Of a DNA stretch of 64,000 nt, positions 1 through 9,639 are shown one piece after another; position 1 is the stretch's first letter; every line of letters starts with the position of its first letter. The position numbers were made by a program, and so were the translations under genes. Origin of the DNA: Lepeophtheirus salmonis (lineage: Eukaryota > Arthropoda > Copepoda > Siphonostomatoida > Caligidae); the NCBI RefSeq assembly GCF_016086655.4, contig NC_052135.2, positions 16,024,363 to 16,088,362 of the forward strand. The letters are read 5' to 3'. The notes under the pieces are model-generated. The model made no database searches. It saw nothing but the letters and a program-made list of their open reading frames with translations, and had not been told where the DNA came from.

Positions 1-287
1 TTTATAAAAACTTCATTTTTTACCTAATTATATTTAAATTTTTTTTTTTTTTTTTATAGGATATAAGTCATTACCATAGGTTTTTTAAAATTTCACCTCG
101 ATAGGTTTCTACTTCAAAAAAATCAATATTGATACTAAACTAGACCTTTTTGAACTAAATAATATCATGTGAAGGAAACTTTACTTTTTTGTACTTAACA
201 TAATTTACATTGGCGAAAAAAAATTTAAAAATGGAAACGTTATAACTTTAAAAAAAAAATACCCTTCAATATGGTTGTTTTTAGCTT

Positions 288-554
288 TTAAATTGCACTT
301 CTCAGGACTTCATGATAACATAAAAAAAATAAGCCCAAGAATAACATAACATCAGGGATTTCATGTTGGGATATGTTTGACATTTTGAAGCCTGACAAAT
401 TCTTAGACCTCTTTTGATCTTTGTCCATCAACAGAACGTCAGTGAATGCTTGGGCAATGAAAAGAGGAATATTCGTACAAAGGCTGTCGTGAAGGCCACC
501 AAAGATAGGATTGCACGAAATTCCCACTGTATGATCAGTAGGATCCCTAGGAAC
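288..554 (-). CDS. possible terminal coding exon, unknown protein
   Basis: I do not recognise this protein. An open frame of 88 codons begins directly after a plausible acceptor (TTAACAG, with a T-rich stretch upstream, at about 555-561) and runs to a TAA. It has balanced amino-acid composition, including a GISCNPIFGGLHDSLC stretch and a hydrophobic segment near the C-terminus (VMLFLGLFFLC) that could be a membrane helix. No frameshift is needed and base composition is less AT-skewed than the surroundings, which argues for a real or recently lost exon. The upstream exons were not found and no AATAAA was confirmed downstream. It could also be a transposon-derived frame. Confidence is low. Confidence 0.35.
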   Translation of the reverse strand, partial: VPRDPTDHTVGISCNPIFGGLHDSLCTNIPLFIAQAFTDVLLMDKDQKRSKNLSGFKMSNISQHEIPDVMLFLGLFFLCYHEVLRSAI

Positions 555-1397
555 CTGTTAATGTCAGCAAAAACCATGAATAGTTGAATGCTAGACATTT
601 GATTAATTACCATACAAAGGAGAAAAGACTCATCATATTAAAAAATCTTCTCAACCCCAAGAAAGAAATCCCAGCAGTGATTTTTTTTTTCTCACATGAA
701 ACTATTCAGGTCTGACAGAGTCCCCATCAACCGAGCAGAAAAAAGAGTCAAAAATAAAACCTGCTTTCATTCATTAAATTATTCTACTTTAAATTTGTGT
801 TACTTTAAGTATATGAAGTATTCTGTTCCTCTTTGCTGTGAATCATAACTAAGTTATCATTATCAATTAAGTTTTTCCTAATTTTCACACTAGAAAATAT
901 ATTGGAAATATAGAAAATTTAGATACAGGATACAGAGACTCTAAAAAGTTTTTGAAGCTATTAAAAGTTTTTATATTAGTTTTATTAAATATATTTCTAT
1001 TTTTCATATTTACTTCAAGGTGACAAATGACTCTGAACGAGATTAGCCTCAAAATACAGTAAACTCAGATTACACAGAAATCTGACGTTAGCTCAGTGAA
1101 CAAAGTTTTCCAAAAGTGTCTCATTCAGAAATACTTGGAAATTTACAAAAAAAATATTAAAATATCAATATTTCCTTTAATTACACAAGAAATCAGGGGG
1201 ATCGATTTTATATGTTATATGTAAATATATTGAAGAGGGCAAGGAAGGATAAATAATTATTTCATATATTGAATGCTAATTATTTTTTTTGTTTATGTAA
1301 TATTTTCTTCTATGTGTTTTTAACCGTATTACAAAACTACTCTTATTGTTTAGAAGAATAAATGGCTAGATAATTTAATAAAAAAAAACAACAACAT
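555..1397. other. no gene seen
   Basis: AT-rich sequence with poly-T and poly-A runs. I see no coding frame, RNA gene or recognisable element. Confidence 0.5.
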
Positions 1398-1613
1398 TTA
1401 AGTGAAGATGAGAACAGCCAGTCGAGCCTCATCAAGGAACTCTTTCCGAAAATACGGAAGATTTGAAGCAAGAATATGAATAGATGGATTCCCTATGGCA
1501 AACGAACGTTTTCCATGAATGCATGAAACAGATTCCCAAATATGAAGTCGTTTGGTCGAATAAGTAATTAGATCACTAGCCATACCCATAATCTTATTAT
1601 GTTTTTTAGCCAT
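1398..1613 (-). CDS. short open frame, possible exon, unknown
   Basis: A 71-codon frame starts at ATG (MAKKHNKIMGMASDL) and ends at TAA. Composition is protein-like, with segments such as CIHGKRSFAIGNPSIHILAS. It has no recognised domain and I could not identify a clear splice donor. It may be an exon of the same minus-strand gene as the frame at 288-554, 0.85 kb away, but nothing links them directly. It may equally be a chance frame. Confidence 0.22.
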   Translation of the reverse strand: MAKKHNKIMGMASDLITYSTKRLHIWESVSCIHGKRSFAIGNPSIHILASNLPYFRKEFLDEARLAVLIFT

Positions 1614-2119
1614 GTAGAAAGACTAAAGAGGATTGTTATTTGTTAATATCAATCAACGAGTTTTCAGAGAATGCATGAAATTTCCATGTATATAGTGCTC
1701 CTTGAATGAATGTAACGAAGAGCGACGAAAATATTAGTCTATTTTCCGACGAAAAATCATAATTGAATTTCATTCGATATGAGTAATCATTGATATTTTT
1801 GTTTATCTTCAGTTTTTATATGACGTAATGGTGATAACAATTGTATTTAATTGCCTCGGTTCGAACTTGTGAGTAAATCACGCTAAATCGATGAAACTGT
1901 TGCATTTTAAGATAAAATATCGTAAAAAAATACTTAAATTTATTGAAAAGGAGTGGTTTTGTCAAAAGGTATTCAGAAAAAAGGTTTTATCGCAGTATAG
2001 ATGTAGTCAAGGATAACAATAATAAATAGAAAGAATAAATGCGTTCTAAATTGTGAGTAAGTACTTCAGTGAACACACCTCTAGTCTGAAGAATAACTCT
2101 GAGGATTTGTTACGGAATT

Positions 2120-2345
2120 ATAATTATAATTCATTATTAGACTCAAAGTAAAATTGGGAACCGACATCGGAATCATTCTTGCAAATGTCCTTTTTTTATA
2201 TCCTTTTCTCCTTCCTCTCTTGTCACAGTTGATTGTAGCTGATCTAATGAAACCTCATGGGCATTATTCTTTCTCTCCTCCAAAAAATTCTTCAAATTGT
2301 CAGGGCTACCATGTTGATTTTCGGTTTCTTTTTTAACATTCATAT
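2120..2345 (+). repeat. dispersed repeat family S, copy 1
   Basis: Shares an extended stretch with 6255-6390 (same strand) and 32700-32950 (opposite strand), including a CTGATTGTAGCTGATCTAATG-like core and a TTCTTCAAATTGTCAGGG-like block. In this copy the frame 2154-2336 stays open. The repeat is unclassified. It may be the untranslated end or a non-autonomous derivative of a transposon. Confidence 0.55.
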
Positions 2346-3010
2346 TCTACCCTGGATTTTCATGATTAAGTCAAACCTTGATGGATAAATTTATCCAACT
2401 CGTAAAAAATGCCTTAAGATTTAAATTAATCGATTTTTTACCTTAATATAAATTATATTTATACTTTAAATTAATATTTTCATTTTATACTCGGACAAAT
2501 TACACCATTTTTTTCAATATATTACGTTCCATATTCCTTTAGCATATTATTTACTATTTTACATTAGTTTTAAATAATAGCTTTTAAATCGTATGGAATG
2601 ATAAGAATATAATATTTGAAATAAAGTCATTCAGTCGAATAAATTTTGATAATGTTTCTTTTGTTGTATTGATAATGGAAAATGTTTTATATTTTCTTAG
2701 CACTGCAAAATTCTTCATGACATCGTTGAAAAATTTAATAACAATTTTAGAAATATAAGTAGAGAAACAGTGAAAAAGATTTGCAAGTTGATGAAAATAT
2801 TTTCCAAGATATTGAACAACAGAGAGGGAAAATACTAAATTACTGTTACCTATTTTAAAATTATCAAATAAAAAAATAATTATTTTATTTATGAACTTTA
2901 AGTATTACATTTGATAGCTTTAGATAACTAGTGTTCTTAGAAAAACAATAAACAATTATAAATATAAAAAATAACAATGCAATTTTTTGTGGAAAAATTC
3001 CATTTTATAA
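2346..3010. other. no gene seen
   Basis: AT-rich DNA without a coding frame or recognisable element. Confidence 0.5.
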
Positions 3011-3019
3011 GGTTTAACT

Positions 3020-3222
3020 AGGGGAAATATATCAGATGAGGAAGTGATTGTCGAAACTGAAGCATATTTTCAAGGTCTCGATAAATCGTTCTACACCCGT
3101 GGTATCAAAGAGCTAGAGAAACGTTGGAATGACCTTATCGTTCTAAAAGAAGATTATAATGATGAATAAAAATGAATTTGGCGAAAAAATGTTGCTTTCC
3201 TATCTAGTTTGGGACTTATTGA
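3020..3222 (+). pseudogene. mariner-family transposase C-terminus (remnant)
   Basis: The frame 3020-3169 ends at TAA. It has the typical end of mariner transposases: an ETEAYFQGLDKSFYTRGIK segment, then LEKRWNDLIVLKEDY, matching the family pattern in which a lone acidic helix is followed by L-x-x-R-W and a final G/E-D-Y. The DDE catalytic core is absent. About 50 bases after the stop, TTGGGACTTATTGACCGA resembles the terminal-repeat region of mariners. This is therefore a 5'-truncated copy of a cut-and-paste element. It is immobile and not expected to be expressed. Confidence 0.7.
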
Positions 3223-3395
3223 CCGATGTGTATACATTGCATACCACAGAGCTTTTTGCCTCTCATTCTCCAACTGCAATTTTTTGGTGCTAGTTGATAT
3301 ATGTTCTGGTCTTGGAGTTGGTGATGAGAGGTAACTTGCCAGACTGGACCACTTTGATGGGATATCATCATCTTTCAACCACTTCCGTATTTATA
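3223..3395 (-). other. protein-like open stretch, unknown
   Basis: On the minus strand an open frame reads through KDDDIPSKWSSLASYLSS, then TPRPEHISTSTKK and LENERQKALWYAM. It is Ser/Thr/Lys-rich and looks coding rather than random AT sequence. I do not recognise a family and cannot fix exon borders. It abuts the mariner remnant, so it could be either a captured exon or another transposon fragment. Confidence 0.25.
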
Positions 3396-3641
3396 ACAAT
3401 ATTATTAAGACTTGACGAGAAACGTATTAAATTAGTTGAATTGACAAGTCTTACAAGGAGATGGGTGTAATTTAGGAAAAAACGAGCCTAGTCTTTCAAG
3501 ATCCTTTGAAATGCATACAGGCCCTACTTGTATTCAAAAGCAGAACACTGCTACACCATAATAAATTATTAATTTAGTTAATAACTAAACCAATTAATAT
3601 AAAATTAATTAACTACTCTGAACCACGTTCCCTTTGTTCTA

Positions 3642-4036
3642 CTAAGAAATAATAATTATTTCTGTGCGTGGAAACAAAGTGAATACAATTTGAAGCCGCG
3701 CTTCGAATTGTTTTAGTATTCTCTGGTAGACATCATACAGAGGCATTAATTTTGAACTTGGCCGACATTGGCGGCAATGATAGCCTCCAAGTGGGGTCAG
3801 TAAGCCACATGTATATACAAAATGTAGCTGAACCTTATTCCACCCCTTATACCAGATAGAGGTTGGCCATGTTGATTTGGTAGAGTGGGTAAGGCTTGGA
3901 TTACACTTGCCAGGGTATAACGGGCTGAGGTACGTGCTCTGTGTGCCGGCTGACCCTGACCTGCTAGATGATGTGCTAGGTGACTTGGCCGGCGTAGGTG
4001 AACGTTGCAATCTCTCACCTTTTTTCTAACCTGTTT
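3642..4036 (-). other. GC-richer open stretch, possible exon
   Basis: This block is less AT-rich than its flanks and is open in two minus-strand frames. One reads RSPTPAKSPSTSSSRSGS, a Ser/Pro-rich low-complexity stretch, and later GGYHCRQC, a CxxC pair. A good acceptor-like site (TATTTTATTTCAG) lies just upstream at about 4040-4052, but the Ser/Pro frame has a TAG a few codons downstream of it. I cannot give a consistent gene model. It may be a decayed host exon or a transposon fragment. Confidence 0.25.
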
Positions 4037-4039
4037 GTC

Positions 4040-4860
4040 CTGAAATAAAATATGTTTGTTTGCAATATCTTGTTTGAAAAGTAACAACAACGGATTTTCA
4101 CAAATGTGTCCAATTTTGTGATTAAAATTTTCTTGTTGTCTAAAAAATACAGTTAAAGAGGTGATGCAAAACATATTTACTCGCCAATATAGGTTCTTCA
4201 TTTATTAAAATTCGAGTTGGTAAAATTCCCTTTTACTTTTCTTTTATTCATAATTTTTCACATTTTATTCTTCATATACTTAAGTTATATATCAATAAAT
4301 AAAACTATATTAAAAGATAAAATAGCCATGCATTTGGCTCATAGTGTCACAATATTTCACATCTAAAGTGAAACCCTTTTTAATTTTACATACTTATGTA
4401 TCAAATATAAAAACATTTTTGGTGCATCAACATAAAAACAATCTTGAACACAAATCTAGAAAAGTAGAATCACCCAATTTATTTTTTTTCCTCATACATA
4501 CTTACATTTCATATACATATTTAGTTAATGATAGGGTTTGCATTCTAATTTGTGAGGTAAATGAATATACACATGAATTGTTAATTAAAGTTATCACTCT
4601 TTATTCAATTTAAAAAAAAATTATTGTGACCGATAGGATCTTTCAAATAAAATTTGTCAATTTCATATTCTTAAATTATGGTAATCTATTTCAACTATTT
4701 CAAATGCAAATTGCAACATCTCTAAAGGGTTATTAAGAATAATTTGTTGTTAGAAATCGGCATAAATTATTCTCAATTTTAATAAAATTATTTAAAAACT
4801 TACTGAAGAAAGCTAGTCACGAACTTGTAGCTAATATATACAAAGTATTCGAGAATATTT
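4040..4860. other. no gene seen
   Basis: AT-rich sequence. The short open frames here have biased composition and no recognisable motif. Confidence 0.5.
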
Positions 4861-4864
4861 TTCT

Positions 4865-5010
4865 CACGCAACCCCCGTGGCTGCCATCAAGAAGTACCTG
4901 CAGAGCAAAAACTGTATTGGGCTCCCATTCGACCATACCCTTCATTACAATGTTAAGGAGTTTAAGGTCATGTGAAGAGGGAAGCCGAAAGTTTTGTCCT
5001 ATAAGTGCTC
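4865..5010 (+). pseudogene. linker-histone (H1)-like globular-domain fragment
   Basis: The frame from 4865 reads VAAIKKYLQSK, then PFDHTLHYNVKEFKV, and meets a TGA at 4973-4975. In a shifted frame SCEEGSRKF follows. The order (alternate helix with AIKKY, then a His/Tyr block and a Val-Lys-Lys-like helix, then a Cys-Glu-Glu-Gly turn) matches the winged-helix GH1 domain of linker histones as I know it. The start of the domain and the Lys-rich tail are missing, and there is at least one stop and one frame change. It is most likely a fragment of a retrocopy. The assignment rests on pattern recognition only. Confidence 0.42.
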
Positions 5011-5825
5011 AAACTTGTCTAGGCACCATTCCGATGATTATAAAAATTAATATTGTAGGCCTTGGAAATAAAATTTCAAATTTTGTGGAGGGAAGCTATT
5101 TCGGAATAGACGTCAATTTTAGTATAAAAATAAAATATTAATTATTTGTTACTTCCTACATAGGTAAACATATTTAATGAGCAAAGGTATATTATTAAAT
5201 TAAAGTATCATATCCATTGGCCATTATTTGTTTCTTATCAACTCTTCTCGAAATAATTTATTGATTCATTAATAACCTCTTAGTGAGTTGAATCACGTAA
5301 TAATAGAGTATTAACAATGATGACGCAATAATACTCAAGAGTGTATATCCTAATTAATGAAGTAATTTTTATACCTAACTATATATAATGTCAGGTTCAA
5401 AAATATATATATAAATTAGTATTTAACATCTTTAGAAATTAGCGTTTAATTAGAAAAATAAACTACCAAATGAAAACTATCTAATGTCAGGCCAAGTCTA
5501 CTTTGCAGACTAAGATTGACGTCTAAAAGTATGAGGCATGGTTTTTTTTATCACACAGTATCAAACAGGAATGAATACTTACAAGTGTTGTTCTGTATAC
5601 CGGTACTATAATGGTACCGCGGTACTGAAACATTTAGAACGATACTGTACTAAATTAGTGATTGAATCGGTACTTGCATGTGCCCCTACGTTATTAAAAA
5701 AAAACTCAAATTTATGAGCCTCCACTCTTACTCCAAACAAAATCATCGCTTATATATTTAAAAAGCAATAATAAAAATAGTTTTTAGAATAATAAAAACG
5801 TCATCAAATTTCTAAACTAGTCCCA
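5011..5825. other. no gene seen
   Basis: AT-rich sequence. An ATACCGGTACTATAATGGTACCGCGGTAC segment near 5597-5625 contains several GGTAC palindromes and resembles the ends of the inverted-repeat elements elsewhere in the window, but no complete element is visible. Confidence 0.4.
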
Positions 5826-5828
5826 ATT

Positions 5829-5970
5829 CTGGGACGTCTGCAGGAATATATATATATATATTTTTTTTTTTTTTGGGGGAGGATCGGCTTATGAAATTTT
5901 ATTCTAAAAAGCAAAATTTTCTTAATTTGGGGAGGGACCCTCCAGCGTAACCCTTGTAGATTTCCCTGCA
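5829..5970 (+). repeat. AT-rich element family, short copy
   Basis: Begins GGGACGTCTGCAGGAATATAT, matching the GGCGTCTGCAGGATTATATTTT end of the copy at 26873. It then has a poly-T/A core and closes with GGAGGGACCCTCCAGC, similar to the CCCTCCAGCC-type ends of other copies. Confidence 0.5.
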
Positions 5971-6254
5971 TTTCTAACTAAAGTAAGTATATAAGTAAAG
6001 TTACGAGATGTTTTTTTTTTTGTTTGCAACCTGAAGAGTGGTTTCTTTTATTTAATAAATCTGTTATCATTATTCTTTTATCCTTAAAAAGAGATCCTTC
6101 AAGTATAAAATGTAGCCACAAGTGCATGAATTCATGAATATTGAGGATTTCTTTAGGATTTATAAGTTTAAGCCCCCGTTGGACACAAAGTATAATTGTG
6201 GATCGAAAACGGAGTAATTCCTGCATTTGTTCTTGCTTGGTAAGGAGTTGGGCT

Positions 6255-6390
6255 AGTGTTTATTTTCGTCACCTCAGATCTGATTGTAGCTAATTCAATT
6301 AGTTGTCATAACACCTAGGCTGCTCCCCTCTCAAATATTCTTCAAACTGTTAGGGTTGCCAGTATAATTTTCGGGTTTTTTTTTTATTTA
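6255..6390 (+). repeat. dispersed repeat family S, copy 2
   Basis: Carries CTGATTGTAGCTAATTCAAT and TTCTTCAAACTGTTAGGGTTGCC, aligned with the copies at 2120-2345 and 32700-32950. It is more diverged and contains stops. Confidence 0.45.
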
Positions 6391-6659
6391 ACGAAAATGC
6401 TCACGATTAACAAGTCTATCTGAATGTCAATGTGCATTTTGCAATGTGATTTTCCTTAATGTATTTATATTTTAAAAAATTATCGAAAAGTACCGAAATA
6501 CCTACCCGGTTGTCCGTTGAAATCTGAACCCTTACAAATTTAATAATTAATGAAGGTTTAGGGATTGAAATTAATTTATATTTAACAATGAATTCTAAAA
6601 CAAAACAAACTTGAGCTTTCTAGCTTACATATAAGTTGAGAAAATGACACTTGAAATTG

Positions 6660-6905
6660 ATCGATGAATTTTCATTTGTGCACTTCAAGCAGGACGACCG
6701 TCATCAAGTCCGAAACGTTGGAAAGAAGGAAGAGCTCTGTCAAAAAGGCCAAACTAGACCCAGAGGAGTTAAAGAAACAGCCCACACCAATCCTTTCATG
6801 CTTATGAGGCCCCATACAAGTTATTCTGGGGTTCACACCAAACTTTTCAGAGAGCTATAAAAAGTGGGAGGAAAAAGCCTCGTCAGGGTGGAGAGGTCAC
6901 TTTTG
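6660..6905 (+). other. lysine-rich open stretch, unknown
   Basis: A plus-strand frame reads SETLERRKSSVKKAKL, DPEELKKQPTPILS, and, after a stop, GFTPNFSESYKKWEEK. It looks like decayed coding sequence, perhaps a retrocopy of a basic host protein, but I do not recognise the family. Confidence 0.25.
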
Positions 6906-7009
6906 ACACCAGCAAGGAAAAAAATTCATATCCTTATTATTTTGAATGAGTCTTTTAAATTCTTTTGAACTATTTTTGATACTTTAGACCAAGCCCCCCC
7001 CAACCATCC

Positions 7010-7093
7010 ACCCTGCATTCACAGCTTGTGCCAGGCCTTCCGCCGCCTGGAATCTGCCATTGCCACTAAGGGTGGCTGCATTAATGATTAAGA
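7010..7093 (+). pseudogene. Tc1/mariner transposase C-terminal scrap
   Basis: A short frame ending at TGA or TAA reads HSLCQAFRRLESAIATKGGCIND. The pattern C-Q-x-F-R-R-x-L-x-x-x-I followed by G-G-x-I is the usual end of many Tc1/mariner transposases. The rest of the element was not found. It sits about 100 bp before the gypsy LTR. Confidence 0.45.
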
Positions 7094-7199
7094 GAGCTCA
7101 GACACACATATATTTATAGTATTAATTTTGTCGACTTTCAATTGTTAATTAATAAATTATTTTAAAATGCAAAGTGTTCAGATTTTAATAACCACTCGG

Positions 7200-7369
7200 T
7201 GTGTAGTCTTGTATTACTTAATACTAACTAACTTTATTCTATAATTTACACGTGTACTACAAACATTAGAGACGCCGATAAACAAATAACAAGAGCATAA
7301 ACAGACATAAATAAATACATGCATAACATATAATATATAATGAGACTAATAAACACGGCATATTCCACA
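7200..7369 (-). repeat. 3' LTR of gypsy element
   Basis: 170-bp LTR with TG...CA ends. On the plus strand it runs from TGTGTAGTCTTG to CATATTCCACA. It is near-identical to 9461-9630. Confidence 0.93.
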
Positions 7370-7396
7370 TCTCCCTTTCTATGAATGAATTCAACC

Positions 7397-9148
7397 TTAA
7401 ACATAATCATTGTAGATCGCTGGGGGCTTAGACACCCGTCCCGACTTAGTAACAGTTTCCTTTAGAACTGCTGGACCTAGATCTTTTGCGTCCTGATTAA
7501 TTTCTGTAGATTTAGAATTTTCTAGGCGAGGAGATGGCATCTTATTTAAATGGACCCGATTTCTTCTATACGAGCCAGTATCCGTTTCAATGATATAGGA
7601 ACGTGGTGTTGAATTTCCTATAACAATCCCAGACTGTCTTCTATCTGGTATTACAACTTCATCTCCTTTCTGAAGAGTAATCAAAGGTTTTGCTGTGTGT
7701 CTTCGATCAAAATTAATCTTCTGTGCCGTCTTTTTATTTTCCTCCAACTGATAAGGAGCCTGACTAGGTATTACTATGGGAGATAACTGGCATGCAGCTA
7801 CAGGAACTTTTGTGTTTAACCTTCTTCCCATCATTAACTCAGCTGGAGAATATCCATTGGAGAGAGGCGTAGCTCTATAATTTAATAGAACTAAATAAGT
7901 GTCCTTGCTGCCTGATAAAAGTATTTTAACAGTTTGGACTGCTCTCTCTGCTTCTCCATTTCCTGATGAATGTCCAGGACTGCTTGTAAGATGACGGAAA
8001 CCATATTCATTGGTAAATAGTTTGAACTCTTTTGATGTATAATAACTGGCGTTATCGGACCTAACTTGATCTGGGATTCCAAATCTAGAAAATACCCGTT
8101 TCATCCTATCAATGACTTCCTTCGATGTTGTCGTTTGTAAAGTAGCCAACTCAATCCATCTTGAATAATAGTCCACAAGAACAATATACTGTTTCCCATT
8201 TACTTCATAAACATCCGTAGCGATATATTGCCACGGCCTTTGAGGAAGCTTTGTTGGCATTAACGGTTCCGGATGATTTTTCCTGTTGGCTTGACATCTC
8301 CGGCAATTTTCAATAAGTTCTTCAATATTTTTCATGAATTCCGGCCACCATACCGTGTTCCGAGCCAAAGCTTTACATTTGACAATACCTTGATGTCCTT
8401 CATGTATTCGATCTAACACATCCAATTTCATTGCAGAGGGAATCACTACCCTAGTTCCCATCATTAACAACCCTCCTACAACTGTCATTTCTGCTCGATA
8501 AGCGTAATATAGTCCAACAAGTCCTTTAACAAGATGTTTATCAGGCCATCCTTCTGATGCATAGATCATAATTTGTCTACAAACTTCATCTTCTTGCTGA
8601 TGATGTATACTTTCCTCCAACTTGCTATTGGTGATAGGTATTTCCTTTAGTATATGATTTGCATATAATTCCAATTCTTCGTAAAAAGTATATTCTTTCT
8701 TGTTATCTATTGGAGATCCTGAAAGTGTATCAGCTGTATTCAAATTTTTACCAGGAACATGTATTGGCGTAAAAGAATATCGCATTAGCTTCATCCTCAT
8801 TCTTTGAATCCTTACTGGAAGTTGATCTAAATCCTTTGTCGACAATAACGGAATCAACGGTTTATGATCAGTTTCTAATAAAATGTCTTTACCCAGAATG
8901 TAATCTAAAAATCTGTCACACGCAAAAGTTGACGCTAGAGCTTCTTTTTCGATTTGAGCATATCTTCGCTCGGCTTCTGAGATACTTTTGGAAGCGTTCG
9001 CCACTGGCGCCCATCTATCCTCATGTTTTTGCATGATAACTCCTCCCAATCCATAAGAAGAAGCGTCCGCTGAGACTTTCGTTTCTAACGACGAGTCGTA
9101 TATTTTCAAGACCGGCTTACTAGTGAGACTCTTCTTTATATCCTCCAA
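7397..9148 (-). CDS. gypsy pol remnant: RNase H plus integrase
   Basis: A 583-codon uninterrupted frame. Residues 10-100 are the RNase H domain at the end of reverse transcriptase (SADASSYGLGG with Asp28, EKEALA, and ETDHKPL with Asp94). Residues 249-285 form the integrase HHCC zinc finger (H249, H252, C282, C285). Residues 305-410 are the DDE core, with D312 in ATDVY, D365 in RSDNA and E401 in GEAER; the 35-residue D-to-E spacing matches the family. The C-terminal part ends SGRVSKPPAIYNDYV. A stop lies just upstream of the frame near 9170, so the polymerase core is missing. The product would be a retrotransposon integrase of the nucleus or reverse-transcription particle. The long open frame suggests a young insertion. 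No start codon is proven, since the frame simply opens at the deletion junction. Confidence 0.92.
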   Translation of the reverse strand: MEDIKKSLTSKPVLKIYDSSLETKVSADASSYGLGGVIMQKHEDRWAPVANASKSISEAERRYAQIEKEALASTFACDRFLDYILGKDILLETDHKPLIPLLSTKDLDQLPVRIQRMRMKLMRYSFTPIHVPGKNLNTADTLSGSPIDNKKEYTFYEELELYANHILKEIPITNSKLEESIHHQQEDEVCRQIMIYASEGWPDKHLVKGLVGLYYAYRAEMTVVGGLLMMGTRVVIPSAMKLDVLDRIHEGHQGIVKCKALARNTVWWPEFMKNIEELIENCRRCQANRKNHPEPLMPTKLPQRPWQYIATDVYEVNGKQYIVLVDYYSRWIELATLQTTTSKEVIDRMKRVFSRFGIPDQVRSDNASYYTSKEFKLFTNEYGFRHLTSSPGHSSGNGEAERAVQTVKILLSGSKDTYLVLLNYRATPLSNGYSPAELMMGRRLNTKVPVAACQLSPIVIPSQAPYQLEENKKTAQKINFDRRHTAKPLITLQKGDEVVIPDRRQSGIVIGNSTPRSYIIETDTGSYRRNRVHLNKMPSPRLENSKSTEINQDAKDLGPAVLKETVTKSGRVSKPPAIYNDYV

Positions 9149-9372
9149 CGCCTTCTCCTGCTCTGGGCCCTATACCATCCAATAGTAGATTTCAGAGGTT
9201 CACGTATGGGTTGTGTCCTGGTAGCACTTCTTCTTTCTTTGGACCCCTTGTCCAATCCTGTGGCAACCACATAAATCCTGTATTGTTGGCGAAACATCTT
9301 GAAATTCTCACTAGCACTGCCAGAGGGATCCAATGGCTTCGCAGGAGGTAAGCTATTACTATTTGAAACCAT
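9136..9372 (-). pseudogene. gypsy gag N-terminus, cut and fused to pol
   Basis: Starts at ATG 9372, 89 bases inside the 5' LTR. It has a gag-like beginning (SENFKMFRQQYRIYVVATGL), the pattern with which many gypsy gag proteins start. After about 50 residues it runs into pol-derived DNA in a different frame and stops, so the gag-to-polymerase region (over 2 kb in typical relatives) has been deleted. Confidence 0.7.
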
Positions 9373-9460
9373 ATTCTGTCCCGGAACAATTCCAATGCAC
9401 TCCTAATTCGCAAAAAAAAAAAAAATTTTTTTGATTTTTTTCGTTTTACTCTTGACACCA

Positions 9461-9630
9461 TGTGTAGTCTTGTATTACTTAATACTAACTAACTTTATTC
9501 TATAATTTACACGTGTCCTACAAACATCAGAGATGCCGATAAACAAATAATAAGAACATAAACAGACATAAATAAATACATACATAACATATAATATATA
9601 ATGAAGCTAATAAACACGGCATATTCCACA
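9461..9630 (-). repeat. 5' LTR of gypsy element
   Basis: 170-bp LTR matching 7200-7369. It is followed on the minus strand by the primer-binding-site-like TGGTGTCAAGAGTAAAAC with no gap. The TGG start pairs with a tRNA CCA end; leucine tRNA is a guess. Confidence 0.93.
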
Positions 9631-9639
9631 CTCGGTATT

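Larger units (their letters stand above)
7195..9635 (-). mobile_element. compact Ty3/gypsy retrotransposon with both LTRs and target duplication
   Basis: The element spans 7200-9630 (2431 bp) and is flanked by the 5-bp direct repeat CTCGG (7195-7199 and 9631-9635). Both LTRs are 170 bp and differ at about eight positions by eye. Read on the minus strand, the order is 5' LTR (9461-9630), primer-binding-site-like TGGTGTCAAGAGTAAAAC directly adjacent (9443-9460), the start of gag, the end of reverse transcriptase with RNase H, integrase, the purine tract AGAAAGGGAGA (7370-7380), and 3' LTR (7200-7369). Autonomous gypsy elements are usually about 5 kb. This copy lacks most of gag, protease and the reverse transcriptase core, so it cannot transpose alone. 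Confidence 0.93.

Noticed and set aside
1852..1875. GGTTCGAACTTG, reminiscent of a tRNA T-loop
   Set aside because: No pairing T-stem, acceptor stem or anticodon arm could be found around it.
8836..9036. Plus-strand open frame inside the gypsy pol
   Set aside because: Antisense shadow of the minus-strand RNase H region.
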